Origin: Bacteroidota bacterium
Lineage (GTDB): Bacteria > Bacteroidota > Bacteroidia > Flavobacteriales > Flavobacteriaceae
NCBI GenBank assembly: GCA_023386585.1
Contig: JAEWJM010000011.1
Coordinates: forward strand, 1-64,000
DNA: 64,000 nucleotides
Direction: 5' to 3'
In this document: one piece after another, positions 1 to 9,453 of the stretch
How positions within the stretch are numbered: position 1 is the first letter of the stretch
How the letters are laid out: the number at the start of each line of letters is the position of its first letter
Program-made: the position numbers and the translations under genes
The notes under the pieces: model-generated
Seen by the model: only the letters and a program-made list of their open reading frames with translations
Database searches by the model: none
What the model was told of the DNA's origin: nothing

Positions 1-2086
1 GAATACTCCAGCGGTTGATGTGTTCTGCCATTTCCGCCGCAATACCGCCTTTCATCGAATTCATTATCGAGATGATTCGTGACGAAAGGAATGACGTATT
101 CATCAGATCGGCGAAACGATTGATAAAATCATTTTTGTAGGATGGATTTTCAAGCAGCTTTCTCAAGATCAGTGTCGACCACGCCGGATGCGGCCAAACA
201 TCTTCGGTAGATGTTGCCGAGTCAAGATTGTCGTGCGTAAAATCGTCGGTTCCGAAAGAAAAAGTGTCGTCAAGATCGTGAAAAGCCCAGCGCCATCTTC
301 CATCGTGACCGTAAGGAGCATTCGGTTCATAGGTAGCCGTCTTCTTTCTCCAGAAAGTTATATTGTTTCCGGGCCAGTCGGAATTGTCAAAAAAGATACT
401 GGTGATAAAGCAATCCGTAAAACTGTCCGGATCCATCTGTGTCTTGAGATAAGTATAATTCGCCGGAACGGCCAGCGAGTTGTTTTCGATGAAATTAATC
501 ATCGACTGGTAGTGGTTGATGTCGCCTTCTTCCGCTTCAACGCCTTCGTTCTCGAGCAAGTCGACATCATCAATGTTGTAAACGCGTTTAAAATACTCGT
601 TGTCATAACGCTCACGAATATTCAGGATTCCCCAATATTCGCCGTTTAGGAATGTAACTGTAGGCTGGTAGTTTTCGTTTTCAACATGCAGTTCTTTCGC
701 AATCCGCTGTACAAGTGCATCCCGGAACATCGTGTTTCGGAAATCACTTCCCGAGCTCGACAGCAGCATGGTTTCAAAACTATTGTCAGAAAGATCAGGG
801 AAGAACTGGTAGCTCAAGTTATCATCGCCGTAGTCGGATCGCGCGTAAACGTTGAGTGCCTTGCTTTCATACCGCCTTGTCGAAGCGCCATGTATGCGAA
901 GGCCAACGTCCTGATTGATGACTTCCGTTCCGTTTACGAAATAGGACATTGCCGCGCGGCGTTCATTTTCGATGCCACGGCGGTAGTAATTTCCGACTTC
1001 ACGCCCACGTGGATTTAATGATGGATGTGCCACACGCCAATTGTCAAAGTCAACTCCGGCCACGTAAATTCCCTGATTGTAATCAAAGAACTTGTTTTCG
1101 CTGAAACTTAATGAAATTACAGGAATCGTAAAACGCGATGCGCCAAGCGGCGTTACAAAGTAGGTCCGGCTTACGGTTTCACTCGGCAACGATCCGGATC
1201 GTACAACTTTGGCCCTGACGACCGTTCCCTTGAAAATGAGATTGTCGGGAATATAATAATTCGGATCAAAACTGTAGGTGGATGAAATTGTAGATATTTT
1301 ATTGGGCTGCGTACTTCGGTCAACGATACTGATTGGCGAAGAATACTGGAACGATTTGAAGCTCTTATTGAGTAGCGGGCCGAAAGGCTGGCCAGGAACT
1401 TCAGGGTATGAATTTTTGTATTGATAAGTCGTTCCGCTGAGGTTTGCCGGATCAGGCTCGGAGCCGTCAACCGTGTAAATGATCGTAGCCCCGGGATCGC
1501 TCGTTGAAATCGTTAAGCTGAAGGCCGAAGTGTAAAATCCGCTGTTTTGTGAAAATGTCGGCGGATTCAAAAATCCGTTATAACCTGACGATCCGTTTGC
1601 TGCGTTTGGAGTTACCTGCGTAAAGTAGATGAACGAACCGGTTCCGTTCGGGCTTCGGCCGTAGGACATGTTTTGTTGCAATACGACAGGAGGCACCATA
1701 TCGGCAACGGTACCGTTGGACCGTGTTAGCGTGATCTGTTCGCCCGAAGAACTAATTTTAAAGTTGGTGTGAAGCGGACTCCCGGCGATTGCCCGGTTCT
1801 TATCGGAACAATAAATCAGCAGATATTGGCCTGACGCGACGTTAACCGAAGGGAAAACCCATTTAAAAGGGACAGCGGGATCATCACTAAGGCCGTACCC
1901 ATTTAAGTTCACCGATGCGGGCCCGTTATTTCGCAATTCGACCCAGTCCTGATAGGTTCCGTCCTCGTCCGTATTTATTGAGGTGTTGGAGGTAAGAATT
2001 TCATTAATTACAATATTTTGCGAGGCCGCGGGCTGAATTACGGCCAATAGAAATAGCGCGAATAATGATAATGTATTGATTCTCAT
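1..2086 (-). CDS. CotH-kinase-type secreted protein, paralog 1 (3' end outside window)
   Basis: The reading frame is open from the ATG at 2086 to the window edge, so about 695 N-terminal residues are visible and the C-terminus is missing. It begins with a signal peptide (MRINTLSLFALFLLAVI, cleavage near AASQ). A lamin-tail-like domain follows (INEIL...NTDEDG...DWVEL), then a chitobiase C-terminal-like segment (YTVDGSEPD) and a CotH kinase-like core. The core keeps a LHG(A)S segment, the later lysine (ESKALN), NIRERYD and HDLDD. CotH proteins are secreted protein kinases in other bacteria; catalysis here is inferred. The protein aligns along its whole visible length with the product of the next gene upstream on the same strand, so this is a tandem duplication. 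A C-terminal T9SS signal is expected but lies outside the window. Confidence 0.85.
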   Translation of the reverse strand, partial: MRINTLSLFALFLLAVIQPAASQNIVINEILTSNTSINTDEDGTYQDWVELRNNGPASVNLNGYGLSDDPAVPFKWVFPSVNVASGQYLLIYCSDKNRAIAGSPLHTNFKISSSGEQITLTRSNGTVADMVPPVVLQQNMSYGRSPNGTGSFIYFTQVTPNAANGSSGYNGFLNPPTFSQNSGFYTSAFSLTISTSDPGATIIYTVDGSEPDPANLSGTTYQYKNSYPEVPGQPFGPLLNKSFKSFQYSSPISIVDRSTQPNKISTISSTYSFDPNYYIPDNLIFKGTVVRAKVVRSGSLPSETVSRTYFVTPLGASRFTIPVISLSFSENKFFDYNQGIYVAGVDFDNWRVAHPSLNPRGREVGNYYRRGIENERRAAMSYFVNGTEVINQDVGLRIHGASTRRYESKALNVYARSDYGDDNLSYQFFPDLSDNSFETMLLSSSGSDFRNTMFRDALVQRIAKELHVENENYQPTVTFLNGEYWGILNIRERYDNEYFKRVYNIDDVDLLENEGVEAEEGDINHYQSMINFIENNSLAVPANYTYLKTQMDPDSFTDCFITSIFFDNSDWPGNNITFWRKKTATYEPNAPYGHDGRWRWAFHDLDDTFSFGTDDFTHDNLDSATSTEDVWPHPAWSTLILRKLLENPSYKNDFINRFADLMNTSFLSSRIISIMNSMKGGIAAEMAEHINRWSI

Positions 2087-2190
2087 TGCCAATTTTTTGG
2101 GCAATTTACACAACAATAATCGGGAGGTCTTTTTTTCTCGTTGTAGTGCCAATTTTGCCGATGAACGGGTTCCTTTAAGATTGATTAATA

Positions 2191-2222
2191 AAATAAAAAA
2201 TCGGGCAGATGAACTGCCCGAT
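2191..2222 (-). terminator. Rho-independent terminator of the second CotH gene
   Basis: An 8-bp perfect stem (TCGGGCAG / CTGCCCGA) with a 5-nt loop at 2201-2221 is followed on the minus strand by a T-rich tract (2191-2200). It lies 27 nt beyond the stop codon at 2249, so it separates the two tandem CotH genes into different transcripts. Confidence 0.85.
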
Positions 2223-2248
2223 GTTGAGAATGTTGTACTGATTAAACG

Positions 2249-5200
2249 CTATTTCCGAAGGAGCTTTTTGACCTCGGTTTTACCATCCGATTCGATCTGC
2301 ACAAGGTACATTCCGATCGTGAGCTCGCTAACCGATATTGGCGTCGTTGGCTCGATTTCACCCGATTTTACGAGCCTTCCGTCTGCGGTAAATATCCTGT
2401 ATCTGGCACTTCCTGCCAGCCCGGTTATAAATACCGACTCGGTTGCGGGATTCGGGTACATTGAAAACCGCGGCGTCTCGTTGTGCAATGTGTCCAACGG
2501 TATCAAAGTGCCGCGCAATGCAATGTTGTTAAACGTCACGCGATTTCCGGCATCTGCCGTCAAATTGGTTCCCGTAAAACTCAACCGTATTTTAAAGTTG
2601 GCATTGTTGTTTGCCGCAGCGATTGATGTAAAATCGGTTTCGTATAGCTGGAAGGCCGCGCCTAGTGGCAATGTTGAAGATGCCAATCCGGCGGTCGACC
2701 AGACCGGAGCTCCGGCAGCTGTCGAATAAGCGATCGAAATTCCGGTAGCGTTGGTAAGTTCGTTCATTGCTGCGAATGAGAATTTAAGATCCTTGTATCC
2801 GGTTGTTGGAAGGTCGAAAACCATTGTGTTCACGTCGGATCCGGTTTGAAGTGGCTCTTTGATCTGAAGCCCTTTCATATCGCTTGACGCGAACGGGAGG
2901 TCATTGTTCGCTTCCGGAATGTAATTGATCATCGTCGGGCTGTTCCTTCTTTCCATGCTCGCTTTTCGCCACAACGGGTTTGTGGAATCGAATGGATAGC
3001 CCGGCAAGCTTGACTGATATTCTATCATTGCTCCGGTCGAACCTTGCTGGTAAGTGCTGTTAAGCGTTGTCAGCGGAAGGTTGTTCGGCATCGTTCCATC
3101 CATCATCCAGAAGTAAACCGGCTCATTTGCGGTTGGCGAACCATCGGGAACAAATACGGCGGTGACTGAAATTGATGAAGCTGAAGTCAACGTAATCGTA
3201 TCCGAAGTGCTTGTCGAAGCGCCTGTCCAATGGTCAAAAACGTAACCCGGATTGGCTATCGCTTTCAGCGTAATTGGAATATTCGAAAAGTAAATTCCGG
3301 TCCACGGATAAGGGTTCGCGGCAATTCCGTCGGTGCCATTCTTGATTTCAATCGTATTGATCTTGATATACCCGTGAGCAGCATTCGAAACGTCAAGGGT
3401 TGCATTGATGTTCGAGGCAATCGAGAACTTCGACCGGATGTGATTCCGCTGGAATGCCGGCCTTGCATTGGCAAAATCTTTTTCAATGCCCAGGTCGTAA
3501 ATCCATGAACCGTAATCTTCCGGCGCTTTCCATCTTTCGGTTTGCTCCTCCATTTCAGGATCGAGCACGGCCGACATCTGGTCGATTGTTTCAACGATCC
3601 TTGAAGAAAGGAACGAGCTGTTCATTAAATCGGCAAACCTTGTAATAAAATAATTTTTGAACCCTGGATTCTGAAGCATTTTCCTTAACAGCAGTGTTGA
3701 CCATGCCGGATTTGGCCATTCGGGACCATTAGTGGCAGTTGCGGCCGCAAGGCTGTTGAGCGAGTAATCCAAAGAATAGGTTGCGAAAGTAGCATCCATA
3801 TCGTGCGCGATCCATCTCCAGCGTCCATCATGTCCGTACGGCGCATCAGGAAGATACGAAGCTGTTTTTTGCCTCCAACGCATGATGTTGTTGCCCGGCC
3901 AATCGACATTTTCAAAGAAAATATTGGAGATGAAATAATCTGCGAAGTTTTCAGGGTCGAGCTGTGTAACTATGTAATCGTAATTCGCCTGCGTTGCCAG
4001 GGAATGAGTATTTACGTAGTCGATCATGGCACCGTAATGGTCAAAATCACCTTCCTGAACATCGTTTTCGCTGTCGATGATGTCCACCTGATCGGTTGGA
4101 ATGTCGTACATCCGCAGAAAATATTCAGCGTCGACTTTATCGCGTAAATTCAGGATTCCCCAATATTCGCCGTTCATAAAGGTGATGGTTGGCTGGTAAC
4201 CTTTGGTCTCGACATGCAGATGCTTCATCAGCTGTTGGTTCAGCGCGTCACGGAACAAGGTCTCATAAAAATCGGCTCCCGAATTCCGCAGCGTGACATG
4301 CTCGAAATTGGCAGGCAAGCCGGCGAAGAACGGATAATCCATTTTTGGGGTACCGTAATCGGCCCTTGCGTAAAAGTTCAGCGATTTGTTCGGCCATTCA
4401 CGGGAAGAACCGCCATGAAGACGGATTCCGATATCCTGGTTCAACACTTCTGTTCCGCTTACGAAATAGGAAAGATTGGCAACACGTTCATTATCGATAC
4501 CGCTTCGGTAGAAATTCCCAATGTCTTCAATGCCGTCGTGGACAAGCGTTGGGTTTGCCGCACGCCAGTTGTCGAAATCTACTCCCGCAACGTAGATACC
4601 ATTGTTGTAATCGTAAAGTTTGTCTTCACTGATGCTTATTGAAACGACTGGCAATGAGAAGCGGCTGCTTCCTTCCGGCGTTATAAAGTACGACCGCGAT
4701 TCGGTTTTGCTTGGCAAAGCTCCCGGTTTGATGACTTTTGCCCGTACAACCGTGCCTTTAAAAATCGGCGATGCAGGAAGATAGATAGGAGTAAAATCCA
4801 TCGTGCTTGAAATCATCGAAATCTTGTTTGGCTGCGACGAGCGGTCAACAATCGATAGCGGTGCCGAATATTGAAGCGTCCCGTAGCTTTGCGTCAGAAG
4901 CGGTCCGGTTGTTTGTCCCGGCAATTCAGGGTATTTATTTTTGTAAGTGTACGTCGTTCCTCCAATATGAGAAGCGTCGGGTTCCGAGCCATCAACAGTA
5001 TACAAGATGGTTGCTCCCGGAACAGTTGTCGAAATTGTCAGCGAAAAGCCGGAAGTGTAGAATCCGGCAGCATGTGAAAATGTCGGCGGAGGAAGCGCTT
5101 CCGAAAAGCCACTCGCAGGATTTGCTGCAGCGGGAGTAACATTGCTGAAAAAGACAAAATTCGCAGATCCGTTCGGAGATCTTCCGTAGGAAACGTCGGC

Positions 5201-5608
5201 AAGCATTTCAACGGCCGGAACCTGATCGACCGTGGTTCCACCGGGAGCGGTGAGCGTAATTATTTCGCCCGATGCACTGATCTTAAAATTGGTGTGCAGC
5301 GGCGAACCTGCAACTGCGCGATCCTTGTCGGAGCACCAGATCAGCAGGTATCCGCCAGACGGAACGCTAACTGCAGGGAATGTCCATTTAAAAGGAAGCG
5401 TGGTGTCATCTGAAAGTCCGTAGCCATTAAGGTTGACCGCAGCCGGGCCCAGATTGTACAATTCAACCCAATCCTGATGGCTTCCGTCCTCATCGGTGTT
5501 GATGCTGGTGTTGGAAGCGAGGATCTCGTTGATCTTAATGTTCTGCGAAAGGCAGCGCGGAGCTGCGACAAGCGCGAAGATCAATAAAAAAGATAATTTT
5601 AGTTTCAT
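2249..5608 (-). CDS. CotH kinase family protein with lamin-tail domain and T9SS sorting signal, paralog 2
   Basis: A secreted protein of 1119 residues. The start at 5608 is chosen because MKLKLSFLLIFALVAAP is a signal peptide; an ATG 30 nt upstream would bury it. In order I see a lamin-tail domain (about 22-140), a chitobiase C-terminal-like domain (YTVDGSEPD, about 165-305), a CotH kinase core (about 315-720), an InlB-type B-repeat (NPGYVFDHWTG, about 735-820), an unassigned beta-rich region, and a type A T9SS sorting domain from about 1047 (FSMYPNPATESVF, ending KKLLRK). Kinase candidates are K408 (PNKSLNF) and the D603-M-D605 pair. CotH proteins are known kinases; activity of this one is inferred. 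It should be exported by T9SS, with the tail removed on release or attachment. The next gene is a paralog. Confidence 0.9.
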   Translation of the reverse strand: MKLKLSFLLIFALVAAPRCLSQNIKINEILASNTSINTDEDGSHQDWVELYNLGPAAVNLNGYGLSDDTTLPFKWTFPAVSVPSGGYLLIWCSDKDRAVAGSPLHTNFKISASGEIITLTAPGGTTVDQVPAVEMLADVSYGRSPNGSANFVFFSNVTPAAANPASGFSEALPPPTFSHAAGFYTSGFSLTISTTVPGATILYTVDGSEPDASHIGGTTYTYKNKYPELPGQTTGPLLTQSYGTLQYSAPLSIVDRSSQPNKISMISSTMDFTPIYLPASPIFKGTVVRAKVIKPGALPSKTESRSYFITPEGSSRFSLPVVSISISEDKLYDYNNGIYVAGVDFDNWRAANPTLVHDGIEDIGNFYRSGIDNERVANLSYFVSGTEVLNQDIGIRLHGGSSREWPNKSLNFYARADYGTPKMDYPFFAGLPANFEHVTLRNSGADFYETLFRDALNQQLMKHLHVETKGYQPTITFMNGEYWGILNLRDKVDAEYFLRMYDIPTDQVDIIDSENDVQEGDFDHYGAMIDYVNTHSLATQANYDYIVTQLDPENFADYFISNIFFENVDWPGNNIMRWRQKTASYLPDAPYGHDGRWRWIAHDMDATFATYSLDYSLNSLAAATATNGPEWPNPAWSTLLLRKMLQNPGFKNYFITRFADLMNSSFLSSRIVETIDQMSAVLDPEMEEQTERWKAPEDYGSWIYDLGIEKDFANARPAFQRNHIRSKFSIASNINATLDVSNAAHGYIKINTIEIKNGTDGIAANPYPWTGIYFSNIPITLKAIANPGYVFDHWTGASTSTSDTITLTSASSISVTAVFVPDGSPTANEPVYFWMMDGTMPNNLPLTTLNSTYQQGSTGAMIEYQSSLPGYPFDSTNPLWRKASMERRNSPTMINYIPEANNDLPFASSDMKGLQIKEPLQTGSDVNTMVFDLPTTGYKDLKFSFAAMNELTNATGISIAYSTAAGAPVWSTAGLASSTLPLGAAFQLYETDFTSIAAANNNANFKIRLSFTGTNLTADAGNRVTFNNIALRGTLIPLDTLHNETPRFSMYPNPATESVFITGLAGSARYRIFTADGRLVKSGEIEPTTPISVSELTIGMYLVQIESDGKTEVKKLLRK

Positions 5609-5944
5609 AGGTTTAGGTGTAGGGAAGGCATTTGCCAAATTTATAACTTTTAGGATTTTGATGATTTGACAGTCGATTTGGATGCGGAGATTTCATCGAT
5701 CACAACACTTTGTGCCAAAGCTTTTTGCAGCGTTAAGGTCAAAGCATTGCAAATATGACGTAGGTTAATTTGTTCATAGACTTGCAAGCAACTGATTTTT
5801 AAAGCGCTAAAAATAGGCAATGACTACGCAAATTGTTCCTTTAGTCGACAAAGCATTGGTTTTTTCCTTTGAACTGCCGATTTTAGGATTTTTTTAAAGT
5901 GCCGAGAGCTTGCCGGCTTTTTTTTTCTCTTCTAATTTAAAGAA
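5609..5944. other. Intergenic region, 336 bp, no gene
   Basis: This gap lies between the start of the second CotH gene and the stop of the methyltransferase gene, both on the minus strand. I see no coding frame. It is AT-rich and must hold the CotH promoter. The best minus-strand -7 candidate is the CATATTTG near 5753-5760 (7 of 8 to TAnnTTTG), without a convincing -33 element. A weak stem (GCCG/CGGC, 5901-5917) lies between T-tracts on both strands and may end the methyltransferase transcript. Confidence 0.6.
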
Positions 5945-6679
5945 TTACTCTTTTTTGGCGATGCAAAAGGTGCTGATTCCAAATGGGAAATTGACATACC
6001 GTAACAACTGATTCTCGAAGGAAAGCAATTTAAATAAAACATTGTTGAGAAACGAATTCTGGATCGACAAGTCACTTTCTGAGTTACGATTTTTCTTTGA
6101 GCCGGCATTAATTTTTCGAAATGCGAAAATGGGAATGAAAAGGGTAAAATTCCAATAACTTGATTTTTTAATGGAAAAATCCTCAGCCGTTAATTTTGAT
6201 TTAAGTTCACGTTTTGTATAGCGCCTGAAATGCATGTTTATGTCATCATGATAACTCCACAAGGATTTGTACGCAGGAACAAATACGTACAATAGCCCGC
6301 CAGATTTTAGAAGGTTTTTCCAATTGCGGATAGCGAGGCGGTCGTTTTGTAGGTGCTCGAGACAGTCCGATGCAACAATGATGTCAAACTTTTCACTAAG
6401 CGTTATGTTTTGCGCGTCCATCACGAATGCGTTTTTAATACCATTTGCTTTACAATTAGCAATGGCCGAATCGCTTATATCAATTCCATACAACTTATCA
6501 ATGTCAAAACCTTGCAGTTCCAAGTCTTTAAGAAAAACACCGGACGAGCTTCCAATATCCAAAATCCTGCTGTCGCGCGGGGCATCGGCAAGCAGATCGA
6601 GTAAATATTTGCGTCTTGACTTGAACCACCAATGTGAAGTCTCTACGTCATGATATTTAGTTTCAAAAGCCTGGTCCAT
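5945..6679 (-). CDS. Class I SAM-dependent methyltransferase
   Basis: A 244-residue protein with motif I ILDIGSSSG near residue 40, the acidic YGID at the end of strand beta2, and VASDCLEHL as the motif IV region. This is a Rossmann-fold methyltransferase; the substrate cannot be read from sequence. The HWWF motif near the N-terminus and the late MHFRRYTKRELKSKL stretch are common in methyltransferases of glycan loci. It is the last gene of an AT-rich cassette and starts 9 nt after the GtrB-like gene. Modification of a lipid-linked sugar or glycan end is a reasonable inference from context only. Confidence 0.85.
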   Translation of the reverse strand: MDQAFETKYHDVETSHWWFKSRRKYLLDLLADAPRDSRILDIGSSSGVFLKDLELQGFDIDKLYGIDISDSAIANCKANGIKNAFVMDAQNITLSEKFDIIVASDCLEHLQNDRLAIRNWKNLLKSGGLLYVFVPAYKSLWSYHDDINMHFRRYTKRELKSKLTAEDFSIKKSSYWNFTLFIPIFAFRKINAGSKKNRNSESDLSIQNSFLNNVLFKLLSFENQLLRYVNFPFGISTFCIAKKE

Positions 6680-6688
6680 ATCTTATTA

Positions 6689-7633
6689 TCAAATTTTCTT
6701 ATCTATGAAATAGCGTGGCCGCCGTTTTACTTCCAGATAGATTTTCCCGATGTATTCTCCTAATATTCCGAAGCAAAATAACTGTATTCCGCCAAGAAAA
6801 TACATAGGCAAAACGGTAGACAGCCAGCCAGGAACAAGCTTATCGAAGTATAGCGAAATAAACGCGTATCCTGATAATATCAGGCAGAAGAAAAAGATCA
6901 CGAAGCCAATTATGGTTACTAATTTTAATGGATAGTTACTGAAAGAAGTTATTCCGTTCCAGGCAAACGCGGCCATTTTTCTGAAAGGATATTTTGATTG
7001 ACCCGCGTAACGCTCAAGTCGATCGTAATAAACTACTTCATTTCGAAACCCAATCGATGGAATTATTCCGCGCAAGAACAAATTGACTTCGTTAAATTCA
7101 GAGAGCGCGTTTATAACTCTTTTACTGCACAAGCGGTAATCGGCGTGATTATGAATAATGTTGACTTTCATTGTCTTCATTACGTTGTAAAAAGCGATAG
7201 CGGTGTTTCTTTTAAAGTAGGTATCCGACCGGCGCTCCTTCCGTACCCCATAAACCACATCAGCGCCTGAAATAAATTTGTGGACCATTTGTTCTATAAC
7301 CGTCAAATCGTCCTGAAGATCGGCGTCAATCGAAATCAGCGCATCGGCATCTTCATTAAAAGTAAGCATTCCCGCGAGAAGCGCCTTTTGATGACCGACA
7401 TTTCCGGCGAGTTTTAATCCCCGTATATATTTATTCTTTTGCGCGTTAGATTCGATAACGCGCCATGTCATATCCGTACTTCCATCGTCAATATAACCGA
7501 TAAAGCTGTTTTCTGAAATTAATCTGTTTTCAACTAATTCGGCTATAATTTTACTTAGCTGAATTGACGTCTCGTCTAAAACCAATTCTTCATTATAACA
7601 TGGTGCAATAATTCCGATTGTCGGCTTGTCCAT
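6689..7633 (-). CDS. GtrB/DPM-like family 2 glycosyltransferase with two C-terminal membrane helices
   Basis: A 314-residue protein with a GT-A fold N-terminal domain. PCYNEE is near the start, then DDGSTD, and ISIDADLQDD is the nucleotide-sugar/metal-binding motif. Two C-terminal transmembrane segments (about 230-255 and 265-290) follow an amphipathic stretch. Relatives (GtrB, ArnC, DPM1) move a sugar from a nucleotide donor to polyprenyl phosphate on the cytoplasmic face. The next upstream gene encodes a GtrII-like transferase that would use such a lipid-linked sugar outside. The flippase GtrA of classic gtr cassettes is absent, so another flippase must serve or the donor is used differently. 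Confidence 0.88.
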   Translation of the reverse strand: MDKPTIGIIAPCYNEELVLDETSIQLSKIIAELVENRLISENSFIGYIDDGSTDMTWRVIESNAQKNKYIRGLKLAGNVGHQKALLAGMLTFNEDADALISIDADLQDDLTVIEQMVHKFISGADVVYGVRKERRSDTYFKRNTAIAFYNVMKTMKVNIIHNHADYRLCSKRVINALSEFNEVNLFLRGIIPSIGFRNEVVYYDRLERYAGQSKYPFRKMAAFAWNGITSFSNYPLKLVTIIGFVIFFFCLILSGYAFISLYFDKLVPGWLSTVLPMYFLGGIQLFCFGILGEYIGKIYLEVKRRPRYFIDKKI

Positions 7634-7661
7634 CTACTTTGGTTTAGGGGTTAGTAATGGT

Positions 7662-9140
7662 TTATTCGACAAATAGAGGCGCTCCTTTATCGTATCCTAA
7701 TTTTACAACCATCACTTTATTTATTTCCTTTATTGAACCGGGTTTGGGCCAAACGGGCAATGTTTCCATTGAATCCTTGATCCCAAGAAAAACCTGCTTG
7801 TCATCGATCATCCTGTAATACGCGATGTCATTATAACTAAAGAAATTGATTATTCGATAATTGTTGCCATCGCCCCAGTTGAATAAAGAGCCGCCAAAGG
7901 CTTCCGAATCTGGCAACCTGTACCTTTGATGATGTTCAAAGGGCAGGAAGCCATAAAAGTAAACATATTCTGCTGATGGATCAAAGTTGGGATAGGTCGA
8001 ACGTATTGTGAAATCAATTCTTTTCGCTATTTCCATGTCGTGTTGATAGATCCGATAGTTGGAGTAAAATAACTTGGTGACCATATAAACATGTGCGATG
8101 CATATTAGCGAACAAACTGCCAGCAAAAATTGTGTGGCACGTAAGTTTCTGAAAGTGTGTGTAATCAAAAAAGCAAAAACAATTCCCGAGGCAACGTAAA
8201 TTCTGGGCGGGTAATATTCATTTGTGATGAAGAATGCCATTATAAATGGCAATAGCAACATCAGAAACAAGCTTACAAACCGCCATCCAAAATACCGTCG
8301 TTCAATTGCCGCCTTAACAGCTACTACGATAGCCAGGATCAACGCCAGGCAAAACAGTGTTTCACCGTAAAAGGCGTTACCTTGAAGGTTGCCTTTCCAC
8401 ACAGAATAAAACTTTGAAAAAAGATGATTTGAAGCCCCTGAGGTGTATGAAGACAAATATCCGCCTTCAACTGGCGGACAAAGTAATTTTACAGAAATAT
8501 AATAGAAAACAGCCGACAGGAGCATGAGACCACAAAACAGGATCCCATCGCGAAGCGCTTTTTTAACAACAAAATTTTCGCGATAGGTATTTTGAAAAAA
8601 AACAAGGAGAAAAACGATAATTGGTATAAAAACCAGTGCTTGATAAATTGCAATTACAAACATAATCCCGAGAGCTGCAAGCACAAAAAGAGAAGCCGAT
8701 TTCCATGAAAATCCTTCGGCTGCCGATTTTATGAACCACCTTACAGAAAGTACGGAAATAAAAAACCCGAGCGGTACGACATCGGCTTGCATTGTAAAGA
8801 CCAGTTGATAGGCCATTTGTGGAAATGTCACGAAAAGTCCACAAAAAATATAGCCAAGCAATCCGTTAAAATGAAACACTTTTGAAAGTTCCACCGCCGT
8901 CAGCGCAAGGAAAAATAAGCCAAGAAGCAAAGTGAAGTATGGAAGATGTCCCTCGAAAATATGATATCGGACAAGGTTGGTTCCCCATCGGCCAAGATCA
9001 AGCGACGAGTTGGCAAACACGGGTAACTCGGTATCTATACTGACTGAAAAGTTCGATAGTGGAAAACCGTATGTAACTACCGCCAACAGCATAGAGAATG
9101 CAAACAGCTTTGTTTTACGCAGGTCAATTTTGTCAATCAT
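7662..9140 (-). CDS. GtrII-like polytopic glucosyltransferase (GT-C type)
   Basis: A 492-residue protein with about ten hydrophobic segments. After the first helix it has FSVSIDTELP followed by GRWGTNLVRY, the acidic and GRW pattern I associate with the GtrII (Glucos_trans_II) family. Such enzymes transfer glucose from a polyprenyl carrier to surface polysaccharide on the periplasmic side. The start is placed at 9140 (MIDKIDLRK) because the ATG at 9164 lies inside a perfect TAnnTTTG promoter box (9158-9165), and 17 nt between box and start matches other genes here. It is the first gene of a three-gene minus-strand operon with low GC. The sugar is not known. Confidence 0.75.
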   Translation of the reverse strand: MIDKIDLRKTKLFAFSMLLAVVTYGFPLSNFSVSIDTELPVFANSSLDLGRWGTNLVRYHIFEGHLPYFTLLLGLFFLALTAVELSKVFHFNGLLGYIFCGLFVTFPQMAYQLVFTMQADVVPLGFFISVLSVRWFIKSAAEGFSWKSASLFVLAALGIMFVIAIYQALVFIPIIVFLLVFFQNTYRENFVVKKALRDGILFCGLMLLSAVFYYISVKLLCPPVEGGYLSSYTSGASNHLFSKFYSVWKGNLQGNAFYGETLFCLALILAIVVAVKAAIERRYFGWRFVSLFLMLLLPFIMAFFITNEYYPPRIYVASGIVFAFLITHTFRNLRATQFLLAVCSLICIAHVYMVTKLFYSNYRIYQHDMEIAKRIDFTIRSTYPNFDPSAEYVYFYGFLPFEHHQRYRLPDSEAFGGSLFNWGDGNNYRIINFFSYNDIAYYRMIDDKQVFLGIKDSMETLPVWPKPGSIKEINKVMVVKLGYDKGAPLFVE

Positions 9141-9157
9141 TGCCGTTATATTTCCGG

Positions 9158-9165
9158 CAAACATA
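9158..9165 (-). promoter_or_regulatory. -7 box TATGTTTG of the gtr-like operon
   Basis: An exact match to the Bacteroidota TAnnTTTG element, 17 nt before the ATG at 9140. It overlaps the upstream ATG at 9164 and so argues against that start. No clear TTG -33 element is seen. Confidence 0.55.
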
Positions 9166-9428
9166 CCTTTTTAGAAAGAAATCAGGAAATAAAGAGAGCC
9201 TAAAGTTGTAAGACTATTGAGAACTAAGTAGCAGGGATTTTGGATTGTACATAAGAAAGAAACGAAAGCGCATCGCGATTACGTTTGCATGGCTCCAACA
9301 GCGGATTTATTCATTATTTGAAAAACTGGTTGGTGCAGGATGTGATTTCTTCAAAAGGTACTTATAACGGCAAGCAGATCAAAGGCTAAAAAAAAGAAAG
9401 CAAAAAATTATTTATATCTATTTTTATA

Positions 9429-9436
9429 TAATTTTG
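9429..9436 (+). promoter_or_regulatory. -7 box TAATTTTG of the lipoprotein gene
   Basis: An exact TAnnTTTG element 17 nt before the ATG at 9454, within an AT-rich stretch. The -33 position is weak (TTA at 9408-9410, 18-nt spacer). Confidence 0.6.
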
Positions 9437-9453
9437 CGCCATAAAAAACAAAG

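Noticed and set aside
2076..2729. 217-codon plus-strand ORF
   Set aside because: It lies antisense to the end of the second CotH gene, whose T9SS sorting domain is clear, and it crosses the minus-strand terminator. The peptide has no recognisable pattern.
9255..9389. 45-codon plus-strand open stretch with HYLKNWLV, faintly like a hemerythrin tail
   Set aside because: There is no ATG/GTG/TTG start before the similar part, a stop lies directly upstream, and no metal-binding histidine pattern is complete. At most it is a worn gene remnant.
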